Of a DNA stretch of 64,000 nucleotides, positions 16,279 to 24,659 are shown one piece after another; within the stretch, counting starts at the first letter, position 1, and every line of letters begins with the position of its first letter. Below the pieces are notes generated by a model. That model was not told the DNA's origin, did no database searches, and was given only the letters and a program-made list of their open reading frames with translations. The position numbers and the translations under genes are program-made. Location: NCBI GenBank assembly GCA_017464645.1, contig JAFTZF010000001.1, positions 1-64,000 on the forward strand, written 5' to 3'. The stretch comes from Lachnospiraceae bacterium. Its GTDB lineage: Bacteria; Bacillota_A; Clostridia; Lachnospirales; Lachnospiraceae.

Positions 16279-16499
16279 ATGGCACTTGAGAATAAATTGG
16301 GTATTGAAAATTCTGCCGAACTTGCCCGGAAAGTTTTCTGCTTTTCAGGGAACGCAGTCCCGTCAGAGATATTGAAATCAAATATATCTTGAAGGAGGCT
16401 TTGACGGATGAAATCAACAGCCGCGAGATGTATATGAGGGGGATTGACCACAGTTATTATTACGAAGGATATACTACCTTTAAGACAGAAAATCTGTGA
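16279..16499 (+). pseudogene. Fic family protein, internally deleted and frameshifted
   Basis: The first 17 codons (MALENKLGIENSAELAR, behind GGGAGG) match the start of Fic/DOC-type adenylyltransferases. After an abrupt junction near 16330 a different frame reads the C-terminal Fic segment (DIEIKYILKEALTD, then GIDHSYYYEGYTTF) to TGA 16497-16499. About two thirds of the gene, including the catalytic HPFxxGNGR loop, is gone. It cannot modify proteins. A clean decayed gene with promoter and ribosome site still visible. Confidence 0.8.
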
Positions 16500-16520
16500 C
16501 ATACAAGCAGCCAAATAAGA

Positions 16521-16565
16521 AAAAGGAATCTGCTGACTGGCCGGAAGAAAGCAGATTGCGTTTTT
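16521..16565 (+). terminator. terminator behind the Fic pseudogene
   Basis: AATCTGCT and AGCAGATT arms, then GCGTTTTT; A-rich on the other side, so possibly bidirectional. Confidence 0.7.
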
Positions 16566-16652
16566 ACATGAAATTTGATATACTTGCCTATGAGGCAGAG
16601 GGCAAGAGGGTTCGAGTATTCTGCAAGGAATTCCGAAAGGAGGATAGTCCCT

Positions 16653-17507
16653 ATGAAGTTTACAAAAATGCACGGTATTGGAAATGACTATGTGTATGTG
16701 GACTGTACGAAAGAGGATCTGGCAGATCCGTCTCATGTGTCCATGGTGGTCAGTGACCGTCACAAGGGCATTGGTTCGGACGGATTGATTTTGATAAAAG
16801 CATCTGAAGCTGCGGACTTTCGGATGGAGATGTATAATGCAGACGGTTCTCAGGGCAAGATGTGCGGAAACGGTATCCGCTGTGTGGCCAAGTATGTGTA
16901 TGACAACGGTCTTACGGATAAAACAGAGATCAGTGTGGAGACCCTGTCCGGCATCAAATATCTGCAGCTGATTGTGAAGAATGGGGCTGTAGAGAAGGTG
17001 CGGGTCAATATGGGCCAGCCCATTCTGAAGCCGGAGTTGATACCGGTGGTGGGCCGGGGCGAGATGCTGGTGAAGGAACCCATTGAGGTAAATGGGCAGA
17101 TCTACGCCATGACCTGTGTATCCATGGGAAATCCCCACGCAATCATTTTTATGGAGGGCGTGGCCGAGATGAAGATAGAGGCGTGTGGCCCGGATTTTGA
17201 GAACCATCCCCGGTTCCCGGAGCGGGTCAATACAGAGTTTGCCCAGGTGCTGGACCGCAAGAACATCCGCATGCGGGTGTGGGAGCGAGGCTCCGGTGAG
17301 ACTATGGCCTGCGGAACGGGTTCCTGCGCTACAGCAGTGGCAGCAGTGCTGAACGGCTACACGGAGCGTCAGGTGACTATTCATCTGCTGGGCGGAGACC
17401 TGGAGATCGATTGGAGCGAAGAAGATAACTGCGTTTATATGACAGGCCCGGCTGCCACGGTATTTAGCGGGGAGCTGGATCTGGAAAACGTAGAAAAACA
17501 TATGTAG
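16653..17507 (+). CDS. dapF: diaminopimelate epimerase
   Basis: 284 residues from ATG 16653 (MKFTKMHGIGNDYVYVDC), chosen because AAAGGAGG lies ten bases upstream; the frame is open further but codes nothing family-like. It interconverts LL- and meso-diaminopimelate for peptidoglycan and lysine. The two catalytic cysteines lie in MCGNGIRC and ACGTGSCA. The next gene, dapL, makes its substrate; the pair is one operon (15-base gap). Confidence 0.96.
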   Translation: MKFTKMHGIGNDYVYVDCTKEDLADPSHVSMVVSDRHKGIGSDGLILIKASEAADFRMEMYNADGSQGKMCGNGIRCVAKYVYDNGLTDKTEISVETLSGIKYLQLIVKNGAVEKVRVNMGQPILKPELIPVVGRGEMLVKEPIEVNGQIYAMTCVSMGNPHAIIFMEGVAEMKIEACGPDFENHPRFPERVNTEFAQVLDRKNIRMRVWERGSGETMACGTGSCATAVAAVLNGYTERQVTIHLLGGDLEIDWSEEDNCVYMTGPAATVFSGELDLENVEKHM

Positions 17508-17522
17508 AAAGAGGAGAATATT

Positions 17523-18737
17523 ATGGCAAAAGTAAATGACAACTATCTGAAACTTCCGGGAAGCTATCTGTTTTCCACCATTGGTAAGAAAGTAGCCGCA
17601 TTCCAGGCTGCAAACCCGGATAAAAAAGTGATCCGTCTGGGTATCGGTGATGTGACCCAGCCTATCGCGCCGGCCATCATTGATTCTCTGCATGCAGCAG
17701 TGGATGAGATGGGAAAGGCAGAGACCTTCCACGGTTATGCACCGGATCTGGGCTACGAGTTCCTGCGCAATGCAATTGCAAAGAACGATTATCAGGACAG
17801 AGGGGCAGATATTGCGGCAGACGAGATTTTCGTAAGTGATGGTGCAAAATGTGACTGCAGCAACATTCAGGAGATTTTCAGCCTGGACAACAAGATCGCA
17901 GTTTGTGACCCGGTTTACCCGGTTTATGTGGATTCCAATGTTATGGCCGGCAGAACCGGTACATACGATGCAGCTACCGGTGTTTGGAGTGATGTGATCT
18001 ACATGCCCTGTACCGCAGAGAACAATTTTGTCCCGGAGCTGCCCAAGGAGACACCGGACCTGATCTATCTGTGCTTCCCCAACAACCCCACCGGTTCCAC
18101 TGTTACTAAGGACCAGCTGCAGGTTTGGGTGGATTATGCAAACAAAGTAGGCGCTGTCATTCTGTATGACGCAGCTTACGAAGCTTATATTTCTGAGGAA
18201 AATGTACCCCACACCATCTACGAGTGCGAAGGCGCCAGAACCTGTGCTATCGAGCTGAAGAGCTTCTCCAAGAACGCAGGCTTTACCGGTGTGCGTCTGG
18301 GCTATACCGTAATTCCCAAAGACTTAAAGTGCGGCGGTGTAGCGCTTCACGGCCTTTGGGCAAGACGCCACGGCACTAAGTACAACGGGGCTCCCTACAT
18401 CATTCAGAAGGCCGGCGAGGCAACCTATTCTGAGGCTGGCAAGGCACAGTTAAAAACCCAGATCGCTTACTACATGAACAACGCCAAGACCATTTTAGAG
18501 GGCTTAAAGGATGCAGGCTTTACGGTATCCGGCGGTGTGAACGCGCCCTACATCTGGCTGAAGACTCCGGACAAGATGACATCCTGGGAGTTCTTCGATT
18601 ACCTGCTGGAGAAGGCCAACGTGGTTGGTACTCCCGGATCAGGCTTTGGTCCCAGCGGAGAGGGCTACTTCCGCCTGACTGCATTCGGAACTTACGAGAA
18701 CTCCGTAGCAGCTCTGGAGCGGATCAAGCAGCTGTAA
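17523..18737 (+). CDS. dapL: LL-diaminopimelate aminotransferase
   Basis: 404 residues, usual length. A PLP fold-type I aminotransferase that converts tetrahydrodipicolinate directly to LL-diaminopimelate with glutamate, bypassing the succinylase and acetylase routes. Signatures: VNDNYLKLPGSYLF at the start, CFPNNPTGS, the PLP lysine in SFSKNAGFTG, and GFGPSGEGYFR near the end. AGAGGAG precedes the ATG. Together with dapF it gives the last two steps to meso-DAP. Confidence 0.96.
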   Translation: MAKVNDNYLKLPGSYLFSTIGKKVAAFQAANPDKKVIRLGIGDVTQPIAPAIIDSLHAAVDEMGKAETFHGYAPDLGYEFLRNAIAKNDYQDRGADIAADEIFVSDGAKCDCSNIQEIFSLDNKIAVCDPVYPVYVDSNVMAGRTGTYDAATGVWSDVIYMPCTAENNFVPELPKETPDLIYLCFPNNPTGSTVTKDQLQVWVDYANKVGAVILYDAAYEAYISEENVPHTIYECEGARTCAIELKSFSKNAGFTGVRLGYTVIPKDLKCGGVALHGLWARRHGTKYNGAPYIIQKAGEATYSEAGKAQLKTQIAYYMNNAKTILEGLKDAGFTVSGGVNAPYIWLKTPDKMTSWEFFDYLLEKANVVGTPGSGFGPSGEGYFRLTAFGTYENSVAALERIKQL

Positions 18738-18754
18738 GAGATAAAGTAAATAGA

Positions 18755-18793
18755 AAAGGCTCGGTGTCTGTTGTATACAGATACCGGGCCTTT
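18755..18793. terminator. bidirectional terminator between dapL and asnA
   Basis: AAAGGCTCGGTGTCTGT and ACAGATACCGGGCCTTT arms (one mismatch) separate the convergent genes. Confidence 0.75.
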
Positions 18794-18818
18794 GATAATT
18801 TTGCAAACGATGATTCAA

Positions 18819-19829
18819 TTATAACAAATGGATTCCCATCAATTCCGCTTCATGTCTTACCTGATCCGGCCAGATGGATACCTGGACCTCGCCGATGTGG
18901 GCTTTGCGCAGGAAGAACATACAGATACGGGACTGACCGATGCCGCCGCCGATGGAGTAGGGCAGCTGTTTTTCCAGAATGGCTTTCTGGAAGGGGAGCT
19001 CTGCCCGGTCTTCACAACCGGCCAGCTTGAGCTGACGCTGCAGGGCAGCTTCATCCACACGGATACCCATGGAGGAAAGCTCCAGAGCGTGGCCAAGCAC
19101 GGGATACCATACCAGGATGTCACCATTTAAGTGCCAGTCGTCGTAGTCCGGGGCGCGGCCGTCGTGGCGTTCACCGTTGCTCAGCACATCACCGATCTCC
19201 ATAAGGAAGACAGCACCTTTTTCCCTGGTAATGAGGTCCTCCCGCTCCTTGGCTGTCAGATCCGGATACAGGTCGTACAGCTCCTGGGTGGTGATAAAGA
19301 AGATGTCTTTGGGCAGGAATTCTTCTATGTAGTCATAGTGAATAGCCATGTATTTTTCGGTTTTCTTCAGAGCCTTATAAATCTTGCGAACAGTCTCTTT
19401 CAAAAACTCTTTATTGCGGTTTTCTTTGAGAATGATCTTTTCCCAGTCCCACTGATCCACGTAGATGGAATGGATGTTGTCGGTGTCCTCATCACGGCGG
19501 ATGGCATTCATATCCGTGTAGAGGCCTTCTCCGATGTGGAAGCCGTACTGCTTCAAGGCATTGCGCTTCCATTTGGCCAGAGAGTGAACGATTTCCGCAG
19601 GGCGGTCATGCTGCTCCTTAATGCCAAAAGTAACAGGCCGCTCCACGCCGTTTAAGTTGTCATTCAGACCGGACTCCGGCAGAACGAACAGAGGTGCGGA
19701 AACACGCAGCAGATACAGCTGTTCAGACAGGGCTTTCTGGAAAAAGTCTTTCACTGTCTTGATCGCTACCTGGGTGTCATAGAGGTTTAATTGGGGCTGA
19801 TAGCCCGCAGGGACATCAAAATGATCCAT
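18819..19829 (-). CDS. asnA: aspartate-ammonia ligase
   Basis: 336 residues, usual length. It makes asparagine from aspartate, ammonia and ATP with a class II tRNA-synthetase-like fold. Recognised by blocks such as PLFVLPESGLNDNLNG, VERPVTF, DQWDWEKII and the glycine-rich GGIGQSRICMF near the C-terminus. GAGGAGAT precedes the start, and a TATAAT -10 is visible near 19881. It is a single gene. Confidence 0.95.
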   Translation of the reverse strand: MDHFDVPAGYQPQLNLYDTQVAIKTVKDFFQKALSEQLYLLRVSAPLFVLPESGLNDNLNGVERPVTFGIKEQHDRPAEIVHSLAKWKRNALKQYGFHIGEGLYTDMNAIRRDEDTDNIHSIYVDQWDWEKIILKENRNKEFLKETVRKIYKALKKTEKYMAIHYDYIEEFLPKDIFFITTQELYDLYPDLTAKEREDLITREKGAVFLMEIGDVLSNGERHDGRAPDYDDWHLNGDILVWYPVLGHALELSSMGIRVDEAALQRQLKLAGCEDRAELPFQKAILEKQLPYSIGGGIGQSRICMFFLRKAHIGEVQVSIWPDQVRHEAELMGIHLL

Positions 19830-19916
19830 ATCGATCTCCTCGTTTCTAAAATAATTTCACTTTTAAAATTATGTCCTATATTATACCAGAGTTTCCGGAA
19901 AAGAAAAGCATAATTT

Positions 19917-20130
19917 TTACAAAGTTTTTAAAATACCAGCTGAACCAGCAGCATGTAACAAAGGGTACCGCTCCACCATGGAGATGCCGTAGAATAAGTG
20001 GCGGGCATTTACCATAAGAGTGGTAAGAGCAGCGGTCAGCAGGGATGCCGAATCCAAGACCTAAGAAAACATAGCCCGTAAGGACGGGGATGGTTTTCAG
20101 AAAGGCAGTTTTTAATAAAGAGAGTCTCAT
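19917..20130 (-). pseudogene. azlC (branched-chain amino acid exporter) remnant
   Basis: Starting at ATG 20130, the first ~30 codons read as an AzlC N-terminus (TIPVLTGYVFLGLGFGI). After a junction near 20045 another frame carries a later AzlC block (LTTLMVNARHLFYGISMVERYP) and ends at TAA 19917-19919. A central piece of ~50 codons and the whole C-terminal half are missing, so it cannot transport. No azlD partner is nearby. The divergent phase and the conserved blocks make decay certain and the date recent. Confidence 0.75.
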
Positions 20131-20164
20131 GATAGAATACTCCGTATGTGAATGATCAATATGC

Positions 20165-20201
20165 AAAAAAGAAACGGTACTCGGGAAGACCCGAATACCG
20201 T
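20165..20201 (-). terminator. terminator of the cold shock gene
   Basis: ACGGTATTCGGG-TCTT-CCCGAGTACCGT on the minus strand, followed by TTCTTTTTT. Confidence 0.85.
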
Positions 20202-20297
20202 CTGCTTCTTCTAATCTGCTTCGTGCAATACTGCTTAATTCCTAATAAAAACAATCCGTCTGTATGTAGAAAAAAAGGCACATTGGTGAAAGGCTGA

Positions 20298-20498
20298 TTA
20301 TAATTTGGTTACGTTGGTAGCCTGAGGTCCTTTAGCTCCGTTAACCACTTCGAACTCAACTTCCTGACCTTCTTCCAGGGATTTGAATCCTTCCATGTTC
20401 AAACCAGAGTAGTGAACGAAAACATCGTTACCCTGCTCGTCAGAAATAAAGCCGTAGCCCTTCTGATTGTTGAACCATTTAACTGTACCTCTGTTCAT
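20298..20498 (-). CDS. cold shock protein (CspA family)
   Basis: 66 residues, a single cold-shock OB fold that binds single-stranded RNA or DNA. RNP1 KGYGFIS and RNP2 DVFVHYS are intact, and the start [10 protein letters not shown] is typical. GGAGGTATCG precedes the ATG. About 100 bases upstream can act as a structured 5' leader, as is usual for csp genes. Confidence 0.95.
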   Translation of the reverse strand: MNRGTVKWFNNQKGYGFISDEQGNDVFVHYSGLNMEGFKSLEEGQEVEFEVVNGAKGPQATNVTKL

Positions 20499-20650
20499 AA
20501 CGATACCTCCACAAAAATAAAAAGTGTAATGTTGCTACCCAGCAACTTTCCTAAGATTATCACAGAAAATTGCTCGTGTCAATGAAAATCATGATTAAAA
20601 CTGTCTTTTTTTTCATACAATGAAACAACACAAAGGGCAGGAAAAACAGG

Positions 20651-21754
20651 ATGAAAAAGCGAAATGTTTTGCGCGTGTGCATTTGCCTGGAACTGCTGGG
20701 CCTGTTACTGGTCTGGGGGATTTTCAGGCAAAATGCAAGTGAAGCGAAAGATTTGCAGATGGTGGACTCAGCCATGGCCCAGTCAGAAGAGGACTATATC
20801 AAATGGGTGGATTTTACGGTGACGACAGATGCGCTTGCAAAAAGTTATGAGTATGATGTGAATACTTACGAACAATCTGTGCATATTTCCTGGATTGAAT
20901 TGCTGGCTTATGTAGCCGCCAGGACAGGAGGCGATTTTTCCAGTCAGAAGAAGGTGGAAAGTCTCATGGGGGAAGCGGCAGAGCATCTGGAGAACGGGGG
21001 TTCCATAGAGGAGCTGACAGAGGATTTGAAATATTATGCATATTATCAGGAGGCATACACGGCTGCCCTGGGCGGTATGGTGGGAGAGTATGAGATTGAG
21101 ACCGAGGAGGGCTGGGAGAACCGCTACGGTCTCAAAGCCTTCCTGCCTATTGCAAAGGGCTTTCCCTATAGTGATTATGATGACTTTGGCGTGTCCAGAA
21201 GCTACGGGTATAAACGCCAGCACCTGGGCCATGACATGATGGGTCAGACAGGAACACCTATCATAGCGGTGGAGTCCGGCTATGTGGAAGCGCTGGGCTG
21301 GAATCAGTACGGAGGATGGCGCATCGGCATCCGCAGTTTCGACAAAAAGCGCTACTATTATTATGCACATCTGCGTAAGGGCTTTCCCTTTGCCCTGAAT
21401 CTGCAGGAGGGAAGCGTAGTGCAGGCGGGAGATGTGATCGGCTACATGGGTCACACCGGATACAGCGCCACGGAAGATGTAAATAATATTGATGAAACCC
21501 ATCTGCATTTTGGGATTCAGCTGATCTTTGATGAGTCCCAAAAAGAGGGGAATAATGAAATCTGGATCGATCCCTATCCGCTGGTTCGATTTTTGTACCG
21601 CAACCGCAGTGAGACCGTCCGCAATGATGCCACCAAGGAATGGGCCCGTAAGTATGAGATGCGGGATCCGGCCTGTGCAGTTTATGAGGCGGCTCGGAGT
21701 AAGGAGCAGGAAGATGGAAAAGAAACCGGAAAAGAAAGTTCGGTTGCCCCTTGA
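20651..21754 (+). CDS. M23 (LytM-type) peptidoglycan metallopeptidase, membrane-anchored
   Basis: 367 residues. Residues ~5-24 are a signal anchor; the rest is extracytoplasmic. An uncharacterised region (~45-150) precedes the LytM domain (~170-320). Zinc residues are visible as His191/Asp195 (HLGHD) and His284/His286 (THLHFG), with His240 in YYAHL; all are intact, so it should be an active endopeptidase cutting peptide cross-links. The C-terminal tail is charged. It is followed after ~60 bases by an amidohydrolase gene, and the two may share a transcript. Confidence 0.88.
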   Translation: MKKRNVLRVCICLELLGLLLVWGIFRQNASEAKDLQMVDSAMAQSEEDYIKWVDFTVTTDALAKSYEYDVNTYEQSVHISWIELLAYVAARTGGDFSSQKKVESLMGEAAEHLENGGSIEELTEDLKYYAYYQEAYTAALGGMVGEYEIETEEGWENRYGLKAFLPIAKGFPYSDYDDFGVSRSYGYKRQHLGHDMMGQTGTPIIAVESGYVEALGWNQYGGWRIGIRSFDKKRYYYYAHLRKGFPFALNLQEGSVVQAGDVIGYMGHTGYSATEDVNNIDETHLHFGIQLIFDESQKEGNNEIWIDPYPLVRFLYRNRSETVRNDATKEWARKYEMRDPACAVYEAARSKEQEDGKETGKESSVAP

Positions 21755-21816
21755 GAAAAAGGGTTGTATAATATAAAAGAAGGTTTTGAAATACCAAAGC
21801 GAAGGAAACGATCGTC

Positions 21817-22677
21817 ATGTTTGGAGAATGTCATGCCCATCTGATCATGGATGGGAAAAATTATAAAGAAGCTGTGGCGCTGCATGCGGGGGAAGTACAG
21901 GACTGGGCCATCCGCCGGCATCTGGAGGAGTGGAAAGAGGCCAAAGTGACCTTTGTACGGGATGGCGGTGATGCAAAGGGAGTTTCCCTGCGGGCAAAGG
22001 AGCTGGCCCCGGAGTATGGGATCGACTACCGCACGCCTGCATTTGCCATTCACAAAAAGGGGCACTACGGAGGCATCGTAGGCCTGCCTTTTGAGGATTG
22101 GCGGGAGTATAGAGATTTGGTGCGAAAGGTAAAGCAGCAGGGCGGCAGCTTTGTTAAGATCATGATCAGTGGGATCATGGATTTTGGAAATTTCGGGACT
22201 CTGAGCGAGCCGGGACTTACGGAGGAAGAGATCCGGATGATGATAGACATTGCCCATGATACGGGCTTTGCGGTGATGGCCCATGGAAATGGGCCGGGAC
22301 CAGTGTCGGCAGCCATTGGGGCGGGGGTGGACACTCTGGAGCATGGGAATTATCTGACGGAAGAAGTGCTGCACCAGCTGGCAGAGAGTGAGACCATTTG
22401 GATTCCTACCCTGGCGCCTACGGGCAATTTATTGGGCTCCGGCAGATTTCCGGATGAGGAAGTACGGCAGATATTGGAGCAGCAGCTGCAAAATGTGAGC
22501 CGGGCCTTTGCTCTGGGAGCCCATCTGGGCCTGGGCAGTGATGCGGGGGCCTATCTGGTACCTCACGGGCAGGGGCTTCTGGATGAATATGCTTATATGA
22601 GACAGGCCATTTCGGACGAAAAAGCCCTCCGACACTCTTTGCAGGAGGCGGAGGACAAGATCAGGCAATTATTTTAA
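21817..22677 (+). CDS. amidohydrolase family metal-dependent hydrolase
   Basis: 286 residues, a TIM-barrel amidohydrolase with all five expected metal positions: His6/His8 (HAH), Lys114 (FVKIM, likely carbamylated), His156 (MAHGNG), His176 (LEHGN) and Asp242 (GSDAGA). The family hydrolyses amide or ester bonds in small molecules. The short length and lack of the usual N-terminal beta domain resemble imidazolonepropionase/prolidase-like members. The substrate is unknown, and its neighbours give no hint. Confidence 0.8.
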   Translation: MFGECHAHLIMDGKNYKEAVALHAGEVQDWAIRRHLEEWKEAKVTFVRDGGDAKGVSLRAKELAPEYGIDYRTPAFAIHKKGHYGGIVGLPFEDWREYRDLVRKVKQQGGSFVKIMISGIMDFGNFGTLSEPGLTEEEIRMMIDIAHDTGFAVMAHGNGPGPVSAAIGAGVDTLEHGNYLTEEVLHQLAESETIWIPTLAPTGNLLGSGRFPDEEVRQILEQQLQNVSRAFALGAHLGLGSDAGAYLVPHGQGLLDEYAYMRQAISDEKALRHSLQEAEDKIRQLF

Positions 22678-22686
22678 TATGTAGGA

Positions 22687-23343
22687 TCACAGTTCTTCTC
22701 TGCAGAAGTAGCAGGTGTACTGCACCCAGTGGTTGTTTGGAACTGCATTGGATGCGCCGCAGTAGTGGCAGGTGACCTCATGGGTGCCGGGCGGCAGTTC
22801 CATCCATCTTTCATGGCGCCGGGCTGCGTTGCGTTCCGGCCGATAGGGAGCACTGGCCTGCACGAAGCTTCGCTCCGGCTCTTCCTTTTTGATAGGAGCT
22901 GTTTTGACGGGAGCAGCTTTAATAGGAGCTGTTTTGGCAGGTGTCGTCCTGGCAGCAGGACGGGCTGCGGCAGGATAAATCAATTTATAATTTCTGTCGT
23001 CTACCATGACATTTTTAAAATAGCCCTCTTTTTGTAAGTCCTTGATTTCCCGGGCTGCCTGATATTTGGAGATATTCAGTTCGTGGCCCAGCTTTTCCAG
23101 GTCTGTGTAGCGATCCTGTTCGATAAAGCGACGGTAACGGCTGTATTTGTCCCGGGGCTGCTGGGAACTGCCGAAAAGATGCTGGTTTACCTTCTGCTGA
23201 ACGGCTTGGGAAGAGGGCGTCTGTGCTTTGGGTGGCAGCGGCGGAGCCGTGGTCTGGGCTTTTTTAGCGGCTTCATCTGAGGACTTTTTGGAGAATTTTG
23301 AAATAAGTCCGATAATAACAAAGATAAGAGCAAGTAGTTCCAT
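22687..23343 (-). CDS. membrane-anchored winged-helix/zinc-ribbon protein
   Basis: 218 residues from ATG 23343 (MELLALIFVIIG), chosen for the GGGGAGG just upstream; the frame is open a further 32 codons. Order: an N-terminal membrane helix, a linker, a winged-helix-like segment (DLEKLGHELNISKYQAAREIKDLQ in two parts), an alanine/proline/lysine-rich linker with repeated TAPIK units, and a C-terminal zinc ribbon (CHYC and CYFC). The architecture recalls PCI/zinc-ribbon proteins annotated as hypothetical in Lachnospiraceae. No function is known. Confidence 0.6.
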   Translation of the reverse strand: MELLALIFVIIGLISKFSKKSSDEAAKKAQTTAPPLPPKAQTPSSQAVQQKVNQHLFGSSQQPRDKYSRYRRFIEQDRYTDLEKLGHELNISKYQAAREIKDLQKEGYFKNVMVDDRNYKLIYPAAARPAARTTPAKTAPIKAAPVKTAPIKKEEPERSFVQASAPYRPERNAARRHERWMELPPGTHEVTCHYCGASNAVPNNHWVQYTCYFCREEL

Positions 23344-23468
23344 AAATATGCCTCCCCTTCGTATGATGCATGATATGCTTATTACTATCATAACATAGAA
23401 CAGAGAAAAATAGAAGTGCCAATAAGGGGTGGACAACACTTATACAGACAAAAGAAGGAGGAAGTAAG

Positions 23469-24206
23469 TTGCAAAATTATAAGCTGCTGATTCAATATGA
23501 AGGAACCCGGTATAAGGGCTGGCAGAGCCAGATCACCACGGATCAGACCATCCAGGGGAAACTGAGCAATATTCTGGAGCGGATGACAGGAGAACCGGTG
23601 GATCTGCAGGGCTCGGGCCGCACGGATGGAGGTGTCCATGCAAAGGGGCAGGTGGCCAATGTAAAGCTGAAGGCTGGCTACAGCGCCGGGGAAATTCTGG
23701 AGTATCTGAACCGGTATTTGCCGGAGGACATTGCCGTGCTGCAGGCAGAGCCCGTGGATATGCGATTTCACAGCCGCTTACATGCAGTGGAAAAGACCTA
23801 TGTATACCGCATCTGGAACAGCCCTATTCAGGATGTGTTTGAACGGAGATTTGTATCGGTAGTGGAGGAGCCTCTGGATGTGAAGGCCATGAAGCAGGCG
23901 GCGGCACTTTTGACAGGAACGCATGATTACCAGTCCTTTTGTACCAAGAAAAAGACTAAAAAGTCCACAGTACGCACAGTAAAAGAAATTCGGATTGAGC
24001 AGCTGGGGCCTGAGGTGCGCCTGACCTATGTGGGAGATGGCTTCTTATATCATATGGTGCGGATCCTGACCGGCACATTGATTGAAGTGGGACTCCATCA
24101 GCGCGCTCCCGAGGAGATGCCCGAAATCCTTGCTGCGAAGTGCAGAGAGAGAGCCGGAATGCTGGCCCCGGCCCAGGGACTGACTCTTTGGGAAGTTCGT
24201 TATTAG
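23469..24206 (+). CDS. truA: tRNA pseudouridine(38-40) synthase
   Basis: 245 residues, usual length. It isomerises uridines 38-40 in the tRNA anticodon stem. The catalytic aspartate is in GSGRTDGGVHA, and RIWNSP and GDGFLYHMVRI are family blocks. It starts at TTG 23469, eight bases behind AGGAGG. It is a single gene. Confidence 0.95.
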   Translation: MQNYKLLIQYEGTRYKGWQSQITTDQTIQGKLSNILERMTGEPVDLQGSGRTDGGVHAKGQVANVKLKAGYSAGEILEYLNRYLPEDIAVLQAEPVDMRFHSRLHAVEKTYVYRIWNSPIQDVFERRFVSVVEEPLDVKAMKQAAALLTGTHDYQSFCTKKKTKKSTVRTVKEIRIEQLGPEVRLTYVGDGFLYHMVRILTGTLIEVGLHQRAPEEMPEILAAKCRERAGMLAPAQGLTLWEVRY

Positions 24207-24317
24207 AATTTTCTGGAAAAACAGTGGAGTTTTTCTGGGGAAAATGTTATAATTTGAAAGAAATATGTTATGAATTGAAAAATAATGTTACAAGATGAAA
24301 AATAATAGGAAAACATA

Positions 24318-24346
24318 TTGACACAAAAGATGGAGTTTGTTAAAGT
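24318..24346 (+). promoter_or_regulatory. promoter of the redox operon
   Basis: TTGACA (24318-24323), a 17-base spacer and TAAAGT (24341-24346). Transcription would start near 24353 and leave a leader of ~300 bases before the first gene. Confidence 0.65.
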
Positions 24347-24410
24347 AATAACAGTGTGAATATGTGACATGAACAAGAGACCTGCTATATATTGGGAAGG
24401 AACTGTCAAC

Positions 24411-24518
24411 ATGGCCCGCTGGGAGGTGAAGCAAAGGAAAGAAATTTGCTTTATTTTGGAGGGAACCATGTTAGGCGGGTTTTTTGCATATAAGAAATGT
24501 TTGCAGACGGGCTCTTGA
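24411..24518 (+). CDS. possible 35-aa leader ORF upstream of the redox operon
   Basis: ATG 24411 (MARWEVKQRK) runs to TGA 24516-24518, with a second in-frame ATG (24468) behind a good GGAGGGAACC site. It lies wholly inside the operon leader and overlaps the candidate attenuator hairpin. There is no family. It could be a regulatory upstream ORF or chance. Confidence 0.3.
   Translation: MARWEVKQRKEICFILEGTMLGGFFAYKKCLQTGS
24415..24485 (+). promoter_or_regulatory. candidate structured leader/attenuator of the redox operon
   Basis: CCCGC (24415-24419) can pair with GCGGG (24475-24479), which is followed at once by six T (24480-24485). Inside this loop AAGCAAA (24429-24435) pairs with TTTGCTT (24445-24451). 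The layout, a closing stem plus T-run between promoter and first gene, is what an attenuator or riboswitch expression platform looks like. No known riboswitch class is recognised, and the closing stem is only five pairs. From 24519 to 24645 I see nothing certain. Confidence 0.4.
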
Positions 24519-24659
24519 GTCTTGGGAAAGATTCATGCGGAAGAAATTTAAAGCAGCTGCTGAATACAATACGAGAAGGGATTCCGGCAGTTTTATTTTT
24601 GGGAAATATTGTTAAAAAAACAACAAATAGCAAAGCGCTATTAGGAAAGGAGCATGCCT

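Noticed and set aside
16496..16687. A 63-codon frame upstream of dapF
   Set aside because: It runs through the terminator at 16521-16565 and the dapF ribosome site and overlaps the real dapF start; no family-like sequence.
15990..18212. A 740-codon open frame on the minus strand across the flavodiiron, dapF and dapL genes
   Set aside because: It is antisense to three confidently identified genes and runs across their intergenic DNA. Its product has no domain and no ribosome site, and it is a codon-bias shadow.
24353..24369. TGTGA-ATATG-TGACA in the redox operon leader as a fourth Crp/Fnr site
   Set aside because: The second half-site is wrong at its second base and the motif lies downstream of the predicted start site, unlike the three sites at -41.
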